In this document: one piece after another, positions 34,456 to 46,219 of the stretch
Position numbering within the stretch: the stretch's first letter is position 1
Layout of the letters: the number at the start of each line of letters is the position of its first letter
From: Cryptomeria japonica
Lineage: Eukaryota > Streptophyta > Pinopsida > Cupressales > Cupressaceae
Direction of reading: 5' to 3'
DNA: 64,000 nucleotides
Assembly: GCF_030272615.1 (NCBI RefSeq)
Contig: NC_081407.1
Coordinates: 318,435,456 to 318,499,455 of the forward strand
Made by a program: the position numbers and the translations under genes
The notes under the pieces: model-generated
What the model was told of the DNA's origin: nothing
Seen by the model: only the letters and a program-made list of their open reading frames with translations
The model's database searches: none

Positions 34456-35475
34456 GTTACTGTCAATCATAGTCTCTTTAAACCAGCTGAAAGAACTTCT
34501 AGCGTTCCTATTGATTATTTTTGGCCTAAACAATTCCAATCTCTTCCACCACGGAGTGATCATCTTTTCAAATCTTATCAAAAGTGGAAAAAAGATATGA
34601 TCCTATCTCTAAGTGAACCTAGAACACCCAAACTTGATATTCCTATCATTCTTGAGAAGGAAGTTCTTCCTTTGAAAGATAAAACTAATGTCTTTCCTTA
34701 AGAAGATTCCCAACCCATCCCTATGAATGTGACTATGTCTATGTCTAATAAACTTCCTAAAGGTAGACCTATACCTTCTCGTCATGATGGACTTGGTCTC
34801 CTTCCTAAACCAAATATTCCTCCTTTATATGGAGCAGTTCCTCCTCCTTCCTCTTATGGAGAGAAGAGACCTTCCTCTTCTCCTGTTGTTCAACCTAAGA
34901 GACCACGACCTAAACACCCAAGTGATAAGGATGAGAATATTCCTCCTCCTCAATCTTCTCAACTTCCTACTAAGACTAGACGAAATCGTTTTGCATTTGA
35001 ACGCCGACGAAAGCATCGTCTTAGAGCTCAGGCAGCTGCTTCTCAAACTTTGCAATCCCCAAAAACACCTTCAGCTAGTATTATTCCATTTTCTCCTCAG
35101 CTGAAAATTGAGCCAAAATCTCCTAAACATAAGATGCATGATGGTCTTGATCCTGTGCTAGTTAAAGATCCTATTTTTATAAATCTTGATGATGATATAG
35201 ATGAAAATGTTATTCATGATGAAAATGTTACTCCTCTTTCTTCTGATAGTGAATATGAATATGTTGATGTTGATAACCATTTATCTAACGAATTTTCTAA
35301 AGCACTTATCCTAGCTCCTAGACAAGAACAACGTGGTGTGGAACATGAACATAGCCCTTGTTTGGATCTTGTGATAGCTCCATCTTCTGTGTTGGATGTT
35401 CCTCCTCTAGCGTGTTTCCTGCCTTCCCAAAATATTGATCAGCAAGATCAGGGGGTAGATGACGTGCTAGACTAG
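34456..35475 (+). pseudogene. Element B ORF: protease end and Pro/Lys-rich tail
   Basis: The frame resumes after insertion C as VTVNHSLFKPAERTSSVPID and runs to a stop at 35475 with one internal TAA near 34699 (Gln-compatible). Instead of reverse transcriptase it encodes about 335 residues: a Pro-rich part (PPLYGAVPPPSS), a basic stretch resembling a bipartite nuclear localisation signal (KTRRNRFAFERRRKHRLRAQ, about 34970-35030), then an acidic part (NLDDDIDENVIHDENVT). No known catalytic domain follows. It would be the C-terminal end of a gag-protease protein in a non-autonomous element. I do not recognise the tail. Confidence 0.65.
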
Positions 35476-36229
35476 TTTCATTAGCATAGCAGACTCTCTC
35501 CTCCTCTCTTGATCTCTTTTGTTACCTCTTCTATGTGTTATTCTCATTCTTCTATTTGTTGTCTTTAGTGTTGTTTACTTGAGGACGATGCAAAGCATTG
35601 AGATCTCTTTTGGTCTCTCTCATATTGACTCAAAAGACACATGTGTTCCCTTCTTCTAGGTGACCTTCCTTGATTGGGGAATGAAGAACAATTATGCATA
35701 CATACATATGATATACATGAATTATCATACAACATACTGACCCCAAGGAAAGCAAAGTCACCTTGTGCTTTGTGTTTTGTGTCTATTATCCTTGGGTTTA
35801 TCTCACACTTGGGGGCTAAATCCTTGTGATAACGTGCTCCTTTCCCTTCTCATTTCTTATATGTATCACTACCTTAAAGCAATCACCCCCAATGAGGCGT
35901 GTGTGATCGCTTTAACGTAGGGGGGCACACACCCCATTCATATCTCTTCAAGATACTTGAAAATGTCTTGGCGAATTTAGCTTTGCCTTGACAATTTTTG
36001 GTATTTTTCTTGCATGACTCATAGTGAGGGAACCTTACTACTAACAGTCCTGGTTCTCCCTCATGATCTTCCCTTTTACTTTTTCAATCGAAGTCGTAAG
36101 ATCCTTAGTCCACTGGGGGCTTGGTGTATCTTGCCTCCTTGACGTGGTGAAAGTTTTTCAATGTTGTTTCCTTGTACTTTACCAGAAGTATGGGCGTATG
36201 CTTATACTCCCGCTAAAGTGGGGGCTAAA
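35476..36229 (+). other. Element B 3' untranslated region and polypurine tract
   Basis: No coding potential. It ends AAAGTGGGGGCTAAA at 36215-36229, a polypurine-like tract directly before the 3' LTR. Confidence 0.7.
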
Positions 36230-37492
36230 TGTAGCATCCTAAAATTGTGACACTTGCAATTTTGACTGCATTTGGGTCTTCATGATGGCGGCGCAACGTT
36301 GAACCTGAATGGAGACCCCGAAACCTGCTTGTGACATCAAAAACTGCATATTTCTGCACCCTGGCCTGATCCTCCTTGCACCCTGCTGTCCCGGGAGGTG
36401 GGACCATGGTGCCCAGTGCCCTGGTCCTTCAAGACCATGGTGCCCAGTGCCTTGGTCCCCCAGGACCATGGCGCCCAACGCCCTGGTCCCTGGCCCTATT
36501 TTGGGCCCGGTCTCTTGTTGGGCATCGGGTCTTTAAGTTTGCAAATTGGAAAATAATGTTTCTAGGTCGGCCTAAGGTCAGAAAAATCAGTCTCTCAACC
36601 CTAATTGACAAGTATATAAACTACTTTTCCTCTCCTAGAAAGGGGAGGAAGGAAATAAGAAAGAGCAAGACGCGGAAGCAACATTCAAACATTCAAACAT
36701 TCAAACATTCAAGCATTCCTTCAAGCAATTGAGCATTCTAAGTCTCCATTCAAGGCTAGGTGTTGCATTCAAGACAAGGATTCAACCATTGAAGAGGAGA
36801 TCACCTACAACATATAACATACAACATTCGTTACACCTTCGCATGTAAGAATACAAACATTCTTACAACAAGGTAGCAGTACGTGTTTACATTACAAACA
36901 TTTACATTTACAACATTCTCATTTCTTGGTTGATTCCAAAACCAGGGTTTGACCTAAAGGCAAACCCCTAATCCCTAACCCCCCAATCATCCTCTCTTTT
37001 CTATGTGTATGTTGCAGGTACGCGGCTGTAATTGAAGATCTGGAATCCTTGTGCAGAGACGAACAGATCCCCCTTCGTTTCGCGGATTTTTTGGAGGACC
37101 GTGTGCACTCCGGGCGCCATCGTCCCGACAACTTTCGCTCAAATTTGCAGAACAACATCGTCTCGACATTTTACTGCTAATTTCAGGTCCGCAGCTTCAT
37201 CCCGTATCCCTATCTCCATTTATAAGCGAATCTTTCTTGCTTTTACATACATTCCTAGTTCAATCATTCTATCTACATTCTTTACAAAAGAGGGTATCGT
37301 TGTTATCTCAACCCTTGAAACTCATTTAGAATCTAGTCTTGCATTGTGTGGGATTGGATCTTGTGGGTTTCAACCCCTCTTTTGAATGTAAAGTCTCTCC
37401 TAAGTGAAAACCGTCAACCCTAGTGACCCTCCTTTCTCTCTCCTTGGAGTGGAGTGGGGGGAACACCTAGGGTTCGATTTTTCCGCTTTACA
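36230..37492 (+). mobile_element. Element B 3' LTR, complete
   Basis: 1263 bp, TGTAGCATCC to CCGCTTTACA, followed by the TCTAC duplication. TATA box at about 36615 (GTATATAAAC). It carries three 29-bp GGACCATGG units and four AAACATTC units, one more of each than the 5' LTR remnant. Confidence 0.93.
36401..36491. repeat. 29-bp GGACCATGG minisatellite, 3 units (B 3' LTR)
   Basis: Same unit as at 29116 but three copies, including a variant AAGACCATGG. Copy number therefore differs between the two LTRs of one element. Confidence 0.9.
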
Positions 37493-37497
37493 TCTAC

Positions 37498-40350
37498 CAA
37501 ATCACTCACTATGGGAATGGGAAAAAGGTTGAGTTTACACTTGATTCAATTGTGGTAAAGGAACTTGATGATGATGCCTTGGTAGTAGTGGGACAAGTCA
37601 ATGACAACTCAAGGCTTTAATCATTCTCCCACTTTGTACCAAGTTCTCCTTCTAGGGCCTTTCTTACTCATTCAAATTCAGAAAGTAAGTTATAGCATGA
37701 GTGGTTTGGTCACCCCAACTACTGCTATCTTCAGCAGCTCAACACTAAAGACATGGTCACAAGTCGACATCGAATCAGTTTTTTAGAGGGTGTATGTTCA
37801 GGTTGGTCCATGGGCAAGCATCCCGAGGATAATTTTGATAAGGGGAAAGCTTGGAGAGCTTTGGAAGTTCTTCAACTTGTTCACAATGATGTAGTAGGTC
37901 CATTTCCAACACCTTCATTTAGCAAGACTCGCTATGTCCTCACCTTCATTGATGACTACTCCCGCTTCACTTGGGTCTACTTTCTCATTCGTAAGAGTGA
38001 AGTATTTGATAGATTCCAGGACTTCAAGACTCATGTGGAGAAGAAATACGGGAAAGCGGTCAAGATTCTTCGTACAGATAATGGAAGGGAATATGTGAAC
38101 CAAAGACTTGAGGATTTTTGTACATGTGAGGGGATTGATCTTCAACATTCTATTGCATACACTCCATAATAGAATGGAGTTGTAGAGCGCAAGAATAGAA
38201 CTCTCAAAGAAATGGATAGTTGTATGATACATGCACCTTCTCTTGATCCTGCCTTTTGGGTAGAGGCTATCAGTTGTGCCACACACATCTAGAATCAGGT
38301 TCCTCACAAAGCTTTGCAAGGTATTACTCCTTTTAAGGCTTGGGCTAGAAGGAAACCGATTGTGAGACATTTCAGAGTCTTTGGGTGTCCAACATGGGCT
38401 TGTATACCTCTGTAGAAATGCAAGGCATTGGAACCTTAGAGTCGGCCTTGCATATTTGTTGGATATGCTAAGGGTGTTAAGGCATATAGATTGATTTATC
38501 CAAAGACACATGAGGTGTTCATTGAGAGGAGTGTTCACTTTAAGGAAAGCTCTTCTATCTTAGCCTTTCTACCTCCTCCACTTGCCTCCATTGTGGATAG
38601 TGATGTTAGTGATTCAGATGATGAGACTCCTTCAACTTTGACTTGCAGGGTTACACCTCCGTAGGGTCCACTTGCAATTGATGAGCCTCGTTCTCCACCT
38701 CCACCTAGACCTTGTTGGGCTCGATAGACAATTGAGTCTATGGGTTCTCTTGTTGGGGATCCTTTAGATACACGGAGGACTTGATCACAACATCAAGATC
38801 TTCCACATGCATTCATTGCTACCGCTTCCGATCCACAGACATTTAAGGAAGCATCAGGGGTTCCTGAGTGGGACCAAGCTATGGAGGAAGAGTATAGTTC
38901 CTTGATGAGGAAAAAAACATGGGATTTAGTCCATCTCCCTAAGGGGAGAAATATGGCTCGATGTAAGTGGATCTATCGAACCAAGTTTGTAGCGGATGGT
39001 AGTTTAGATAAGTATAAGGCTCGGCTTGTTGCGAAAGGTTTCTTTCAGGTTCTAGGTGTTGACTATACTGAGACCTTTGTGCTCGTAGCCAAGATGAACT
39101 CCATTCACTTAACACTTGCTATTGTTGTAGCTCATGGTTGGGTTGTACATCAAATGGATGTGAAGAGTGCTTTTCTTCATGGGGTTCTTGATGAGGAGAT
39201 TTATATGGAGCAGCCACAGGGTTTCATCCAGGATAGTTCCTTGGTTTGTAGACTAAGGAAATCTCTCCATGGCCTTAAGCAGGCCCCCAAGGCTTGGTAT
39301 GCCAAGATGGATTTCTTTCTTCTCTCACCAGGGTTCACCAAGTATCATTCTGATCCGAATGTCTACATTTTGTGACAAGATGACTCACACTTGATACTTA
39401 TGCTCTATGTTGATGATTTGATCATTACATGGAGCACCACATCCATCATTAACAGGGTCAAATCTACTTTGCATGACAGATTTGCTATGACGGACTTGGG
39501 TCTTTTGCACTACTTTCTTGGGATAGAGATTTCACAGTCAGCTTCTGGGATTACACTATCGCAGCCCAAGTATGCTCTTGATCTACTTGCACGCTTTCAT
39601 ACGGCTGATTGTAAGCCTGCACTGACTCCCTTTCTTTCAGGAGTCAAGCTTGAGGCTCAGTGTTCTTCTCCACCAGTTGATGCCACATTGTATCATCAGC
39701 TTGTGGGTAGTCTCCTCTACTTGACTCATACATGCCCCGATATTTCATTTGTGATTGGCATGGTTTCCCGCTTCATGCAGGAACCACATGAGCTTCATTG
39801 GAAAGTCACCAAACACATCCTTCATTACATCTAGGTTACACATCACTATGGGATTCACTATGCAGCAGGCACAAGACTTCGCTTGGTTGGTTACACAGAC
39901 TTCGATTGGGCTGGCGATCTTGATAATCGTAAGTCTACTTCAGGTTATAGTTTTCACCTTGGTTCAGGCCCCATTTGTTGGCAGAGCAAGAAGCAACATG
40001 CTATTGCTCTCTCTTCGACTGAGGCTGAGTATCATGGAGTTGTTAACGCAACGACTGAGACCATTTGGCTTCAGCAAATTCTCACAGAGTTTGGGTTCAC
40101 CACTCCATGGCCCACAGGTCTACATTGCGACAATCAGAGTGCTATTGCAATCTCAAAGAAGCCGGTCCAACACCAATAGACCAAATATATCGAGATCCAT
40201 ATGCACTACATCCGAGAGCTGATTTAGGAGAAGGTCATTGATTTGTAGTATTGTCCTACAATGAAGCAGGTTGCAGACATATTCACCAAACCTTTCATCG
40301 AGAGTAAGTTCCAATAGTTGCGAGTTCTCTTGGGGGTGCGAGATGTCTCA
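37498..40350 (+). pseudogene. pol: Element A pol: integrase, RT, RNase H, with stops
   Basis: Continues in frame from the protease. Integrase: HPNYCYLQQL near 37715, first Asp in LVHNDVVGPF (about 37885), second in LRTDNGREYV (38075), catalytic Glu in VVERKN (38180). RT: MARCKWIYRTKF (38954), LVAKGF (39026), MDVKSAFLHG (39156), SLHGLKQAPKAWY (39265) and the polymerase site LYVDDL (39402). RNase H: LVGYTDFDWAGD (39880), CWQSKKQHAIALSSTEAEY (39978) and DNQSAI (40130), ending near VADIFTKPF (40270). One frame throughout with no indels. About 17 stops lie within it, nearly all TAG, TAA or TGA where Gln or Arg fits (e.g. 38167-38172, 38290, 38413, 38437, 38662, 38728, 39373, 39832, 40177) and one TAG at an expected Trp (37693). 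Confidence 0.95.
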
Positions 40351-40635
40351 TTAGGGGGGGTCTGCTGACTTCTCCTTCCTCTCTTATGGGGGGGACTTTT
40401 TCCTCTTTGAGGTTTTGTCCTTCTTCTTTGAGAGTCTTTTGTACATTCATCTCTCTTTTGTGGGGGAGTTTTTTCCCACTGGGTTTTCTCCCTTTCTTCG
40501 TTTGTGAGAGATTGCATTGCATAGTTTTTCTTGCATTTGCATATTGTACATGGGTACCTATCATGGCCTAGTAGCTGGGACCCATCTTGCATTGTTGACT
40601 TGTCTTCATTCCCCTAAGTTGCACTTAAGGGGGGG
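40351..40635 (+). other. Element A 3' untranslated region and polypurine tract
   Basis: T- and G-rich non-coding sequence ending CACTTAAGGGGGGG immediately before the 3' LTR. Confidence 0.8.
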
Positions 40636-41085
40636 TGTTGTTGTAAATAATTTTTCATCATGGATATTATTACACTTTACTTAAGTTAACTTAGGATAAT
40701 GAATCTCTTCGTAGTTTGGATTTGAGAGACTTAGGGAAGTGTGCACATAGGGATATAGCTTGTAGGAGAAATTCCACCTTTTGTGGTCTTATTTTGTTGT
40801 TATACTCCACATTCAGTGGGTCATCCACCTCTTGTGGAATATTATATTATTTCTCCGACCTACCCCTAGTATTTCTTACCTACCCTTGTTTCTTAGTGAG
40901 CCACATGTCATGATTGTGTGCTCGTACATCCATATGGCCTTGCATATATAAGCAAACCTATATTCATTGTATTGGTTAATCCAGTTGATCATTTGCATAT
41001 TGATGATAATATAGTTTGTTCTTGTCATTCTTTTGTCTCTCTTTTATGATTTTCATTGTGCCCTTGATCTTGGCAAAATCTCACA
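40636..41085 (+). mobile_element. Element A 3' LTR
   Basis: 450 bp, TGTTGTTGTAAATAA to AATCTCACA, followed by the ATAAT duplication. It keeps a canonical TATATAA at 40945-40951, which the 5' LTR has lost. Confidence 0.95.
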
Positions 41086-41090
41086 ATAAT

Positions 41091-44000
41091 TGTTAAAACA
41101 TGATACTTCACAATCATTAAATATCTATATCATAGTATTCTAACATATTGTGAAAAATTTTCTGATTACAAAGAGAATGATGATGGATTTAACACACACA
41201 AGGTGTGATGACTTATTATAGTCTCCCAAAGATAAGGATGACCTAAATGTGGCAAATATTTCTAAATTTTACCAATATGTTCTTAATGACCCCTAGGACA
41301 TGCTATAATGTAGTCTAAGATCAAAAACCTTTATTATAAGTAGCCAAAAATGTTGGCACAAAGATATACTTTTAAATTTTAAATTTAAAGTTAGGATAAA
41401 GATAAAATATTTAATTACTTCAATTGTTGTTCATGTGCCTCATACATTCGACAAGAAGATTAAATTAGAGAAGCTCCAATTAGTCATACTATTACTACAC
41501 ATTACTATTTGTTCTCTAGGAGAAATCTAATACCTCTTGTTGTTATGTGATTGAAAGTGTAGGGAATATTGACAAAAAATTGTCTAATAACTTGTTGTTC
41601 TAGTTTTCTGTCTGTGTAACTTGCATGTTATGCAGTTTGGACAACTAGTATAATGTGTGTTATTCAATTTTTACTTGGCATATGACTAATGAAAAAAATC
41701 AGAGTTCTTTAAGAGTATTGACTTGTAATATTCCTTGCTAATATAGGTGTGAAAATGATGGAATCCAACTCAAGGAATATTGTCAAATACTTTGCATACA
41801 AACACTCTGTTTGCTAGTCTGAGTTTTAGTCTCATATAGTATTGTTTTAGTGACTGCAAATGATCCCTATGGTGTCTAGGCTTGAAGTATAATGCATGAA
41901 TAACTTCTATTTAACCCCTCCAATGCATATACATGACTTCTATAGGAGAAATGTGCATCTATAGCCAAAATACATATTTACAAACATTTGGTATGCAAAC
42001 AACTAACAAGAAGAACATATATATAAGATCATATAGAGAGTTGCAATTCAATCCCCTTTATTATATACAATCATCACTTACAAATGAACAAATAGATGCT
42101 TGGACCCTTGTTTTATATTCAATGGTATGTTCATATTAATATCACTATATCAACAACTTATATATATGAGCAGTGCATTACTAATACATAAGAACCTAAT
42201 GAGAGATGATGCCCTCTATTGGAGATGAAGAAGCAAGATAAATCCATTGAAAGAAGAACTCTTTGATGCCAAATCAACCCCTTCACAAAGTCGCCCATCT
42301 TTCATATGTGCTTCAGACTATAAAAAATAATTGGTAGCCTCTATGAATCCCCTCAAATACCAAAAATGATCACTAACCTTCCCTAAGGTGAGCGCTCCAA
42401 TTAGGATATGAAATCGCTCCCCCAAACTACTCAAATAAGTGAATTTGTGGGTTTCCCTTAGTTGGGTTCATGGTCTAAAAGTGTTTGATGTCAAAACTCA
42501 GAATAAGAAGAATGTTGATAGCTCTTATCAACAAAATTGGTGAAGATTAGAATATCAAAAATATCTTCAATAACTCCCACTCGAACTCAATTAAAACTTG
42601 AACCTTGGCCACCAATGAAGCTCAAAGAGATGACTGAGATATCACCTCCACAATTGTAACCCTTCGAAAGATCTTTCACCACCTCAGTTATGCGTAACAA
42701 AGGGAGGTATCATTCCCAATGTCCAATAAACTGTAGAAACCTTCGGCTCCACAAGTTACTCATAAGAAGAGATGTCAAATAATTGATGCCCAACAATGAG
42801 GCTGCCTCCTCTATTTATTCTTTTCCTTCAAGAGGTCGGCCTCCTTCTAGAAGAAAAAAAATAATATCTAATTGATCTTTCTAGAATATTTTATTATTTA
42901 ATTGCACTTTAGATAATTAAAATATCATTATGAATATAAAGTGCAGCACACATGACATCATACGTGAGAACACATTATATCACTTAAAATCATATTAAAA
43001 TAGAATGTGAAGCCACAAGCAACTTCCCAGTCGACCCTCTCATCAACCTTTTGGACTACGAGGATCAAGTAATAGGCCAAACTCCTTTGCAAACTGATCC
43101 TCATGAAAATGGGAACATTACAAGAAAAGTGCAAGAATCCTCTATAAACTTGAATGAAAATAATGACAAATCCACATCGTAGATCATATAAAAAAACCTT
43201 CCAAAATTCACTAGGTAACTCTAAATAAATTGCACACTCCAAATCATGACATCAAAGGAGGGACCAATAATTTTTAAATTAAACACAAAAAAGGTCAAAT
43301 ATTTTTTGTTTGATGCAAAATCAAATTGATGAGTTGGGAGTTCTCCTATGTCAAACTCCTATAGGAGGTCATTTATGAGCTAATTCTCACAAATAAGGGA
43401 TGAGAGGTAGAACCACTCTTTTAGCTAGTAAACTAAGCGCAATGATAGATAGGATTTAGAAATGAATTTTAGGATCCTCCCTTTACCTCTTCTAGTTTTG
43501 ATACTAATAGCTAGAAAATATACGAAGACTCTTTGCCAACTCACCCTTAAGGACTAAGGTACCATTTGACTTGTTCTCTATCTCCAAATATCATGTCAAA
43601 AAAAATTCTACACTTCTTTCCTTCAATCCAATAGCCTAGCTTCTAAATATTAAAATTTCCTAATTCTTCTCTTTGTATAACTCTATCATTCCCTTCGATG
43701 GGAACATTGATTACTTCTTGTAACTTTCAATAATAAACAAGGTCAAACTTGGGGTGAATCTGCCTAATACAATTCCCTTCCTTGCTCTATAGGTCTAATG
43801 GTACCTTCATACTTTATTCTTGACTATTCAAAAGACATTTCACCCTTTAATATGATTCTAACTATAATTCCTTTAAAATCTTGTTATTTCCTATTTTATT
43901 TTTGTAACAATATTATCCACTTTCATCTGTATCCCTACCTTCTTCTATAACATACTTCTCTCTTATTGTGCCACCTACCTCTAAACAATATTTTTTTAAT

Positions 44001-46219
44001 TATCACTATTTAATTGTATCCTTTTATAATTTTATTCTTGTGGCATATGATACCACTTTCATACTATCATGTAATTGGAACTACAAACTATTTTACATAC
44101 TTGGATTACCTCCACCATTTCTATAGATGAACCTTTGCATTATAAACCAACTCTCCACTAGTTTTATTACTATTGACTACTTCTCCATGCCATATCCATA
44201 TCCTTGTGTCACATATTCCAATAAACATGATAATACTTCCTCATACAACAACTCAAGTATCCTCCTTATTTCCATTCTTGAGCATGTTTTTAGATATTCT
44301 CTAGAAATCACATTACTACCACAACATGTTGCACCAATCCAAATTAGTATAAAATATTTGTCTATCTCCATCCTTCCATTCTATTCCTTTTAGTGTTCTT
44401 AGAGTTCTGTATTCTTGCATATTTTTTACAAATTATCTTGATGATGTATCTTGATGTGTCACCCTTGCTACTATGTCCTCAATTTTTCCTTTCATTACTT
44501 TATTCATTATGATGATGCTTTCTAATCCCAATTTCCTTGGTAACCATCAATATTAGTTACTATTATTTTCAATAGCTCTTAGTGATATTTCATACCCTAC
44601 AATCTTCTCTTAATGCATAAAGAATTTTCCTCCTTTGATTTCCCAAGCATTTTGTTACACATAGTTTTATTAGCTTTAGCCTTGTAATATTTATTTCCCA
44701 TTCTATTTTATCTTTGTAGAGAATCACTTACACATCATGTACCTACCATGTTGATTATCCTTAGTTACTTCATTATCCTTTTAATAAGATCTCCGCAATT
44801 TAGATGGAACTTTTGTTTGTACTGATTTTCCCCAACTACCAACAACTGCTTGTCACTAAACGTATTGATGTATCACATATAATCTATGAAACTCTCCATG
44901 GTTGTACCATCCACCTCCCTTCTTTCTTACTCTTTTAGCATCTTCTTTGATACTGTCATCACTCATAATTCAACTGCATATTCTTCATATGGATTCTTCA
45001 AATGCTTCAACATGTACCATTTGTCATCCTTAACCATATTGCATAGTTTAAATCTTGATCACTTCCCTATCAAAATTTCATCCCCTTCTTAAGAGTATGT
45101 TGGAAAAAATTCATTGGCATCATATCCAAGACCTTCCCATCTTTGTAGGAATTGAGGGTGATCTCACCTTGCACTAGTCCTTCACCAAGATTTGATCCCC
45201 CTTTTGTAAGTAGTACACCTTATATGGGTTCAAGTGAATCATCCTCTTTAACCTTTATTTCTCCACCATCCTCAATAATATTGTAGCATATACTCCTAAC
45301 CTTATTGATTGTATAGAAAAAAGGTTCTCCATTATGTTGGCTATTATTCCTCCTTTAGAAAATTCAACAACACTTGCCTCATAATGAATGTCCCACCTTG
45401 TTTAATAATGTGTCTTTACTTGATAAATGAATTAGGAAACAATAATATAGTTTTTTTAACTTGAAGAATATAAAACTTACATATATGTTTTGAATGTTGA
45501 AATGATGCAAGCTAATAAAATGCAAAATGTTTATAGTTTAAAAAATATGTTGATATTATTTTCTTACAAACTCGATACTAGCAGTTAGTTAGTAAAAAGT
45601 TTTAAAATTCATTGATAGATGGGATGTCATAGATTTTATAGCATTTTTTTCTACAACGATTATTTATATTATAAAATTTGAAGTTTAGTGTATGCATTAA
45701 AAAACTTAAAATTTAATCTTTTTTATATTTAATAATTATTAAAATTTAATTATGATTAAAAAATAACACATTACATACACACAAAATTTATTTAGACTAA
45801 TTATCTTAAATAAATAAATAAATATATTAACATTTTTCGACCCTAAAATCACAAATCCATAATCCTATAGTATTAAGCTATTCTCAATGCCAAGGGATCA
45901 TCTTCAAGAAGATGGGACATACTCTTTTATTTATTTATTTATAATAAATAAATTTACCAAACATAGCAATATTACAACATTTTACCATTAAACAACTATT
46001 ACAAACCACCATACCAACTCTAATTCTCACAAGACAATTTTAAAATTTGAGTAGTGGTTTGTCACCCAAAAGAATTAGTGGTGTGGTGAACCTAATTGGT
46101 TTTGTGATTTTAAGAATATACCAAATGATTAGAGAAATCATTCATAGTAAATGCTAATGTCAGCATGACATTATCAAGCTATCCCTAACCAACATATCCC
46201 TCTCTTTTTGCATTTTGAT
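41091..46219. other. AT-rich decayed sequence, no assignable gene
   Basis: Five kilobases without a recognisable domain. Read on the minus strand, 45300-44880 has short coding-like patches (GEGLVQGEITLNSYKDGK near 45150), perhaps an old pseudogene. A stretch at 42200-42850 has an LTR-like look on the minus strand (AAGAATAAATAGAGGAGG near 42815). Neither is firm enough to name. Confidence 0.4.

Larger units (their letters stand above)
28946..37492 (+). mobile_element. Element B: non-autonomous gypsy-like LTR element inside A
   Basis: Target duplications TCTAC lie at 28941-28945 and 37493-37497. The 3' LTR is complete (36230-37492, TGTAGCATCC to CTTTACA). The 5' LTR keeps only its first 565 bp (28946-29510) and starts TATAGCG, its TG mutated to TA. 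The rest of that LTR, the primer site, gag and most of the protease are gone. What remains inside is the end of the protease and a proline-rich ORF, split by insertion C. No RT or integrase is seen. The retained LTR parts differ by only about 2%, almost all transitions, so B is younger than A. Confidence 0.9.
26254..41085 (+). mobile_element. Element A: Ty1/copia retrotransposon carrying nested insertions
   Basis: Two 450-bp LTRs bound the element, with exact 5-bp target duplications ATAAT at 26249-26253 and 41086-41090. In order: LTR, tRNA-iMet primer site, leader, gag with one zinc knuckle, protease, integrase, RT, RNase H, polypurine tract, LTR. Element B (28946-37492) interrupts it between protease and integrase. 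Without B and one TCTAC copy the element is about 6.3 kb. The gag-pol frame is continuous across the B site with no frameshift I can find, but about 25 stops. By hand count the LTRs differ at about 25 of 450 positions (5-6%). Confidence 0.95.

Noticed and set aside
37915-38538. 207-codon minus-strand open frame
   Set aside because: It is antisense to the element A integrase, whose motifs are unambiguous on the plus strand.
27755-40350. TAG/TAA as glutamine codons (genetic code change)
   Set aside because: The in-frame stops at Gln sites could suggest a ciliate-like code. But everything here is nuclear plant retroelement DNA, the same decay affects Arg (TGA) and Trp sites, and methyl-cytosine decay explains it.
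42200-42850. Minus-strand LTR with TATA-like AATAAATAG
   Set aside because: No paired copy, primer site, purine tract or clean ends were found; left as undefined sequence.
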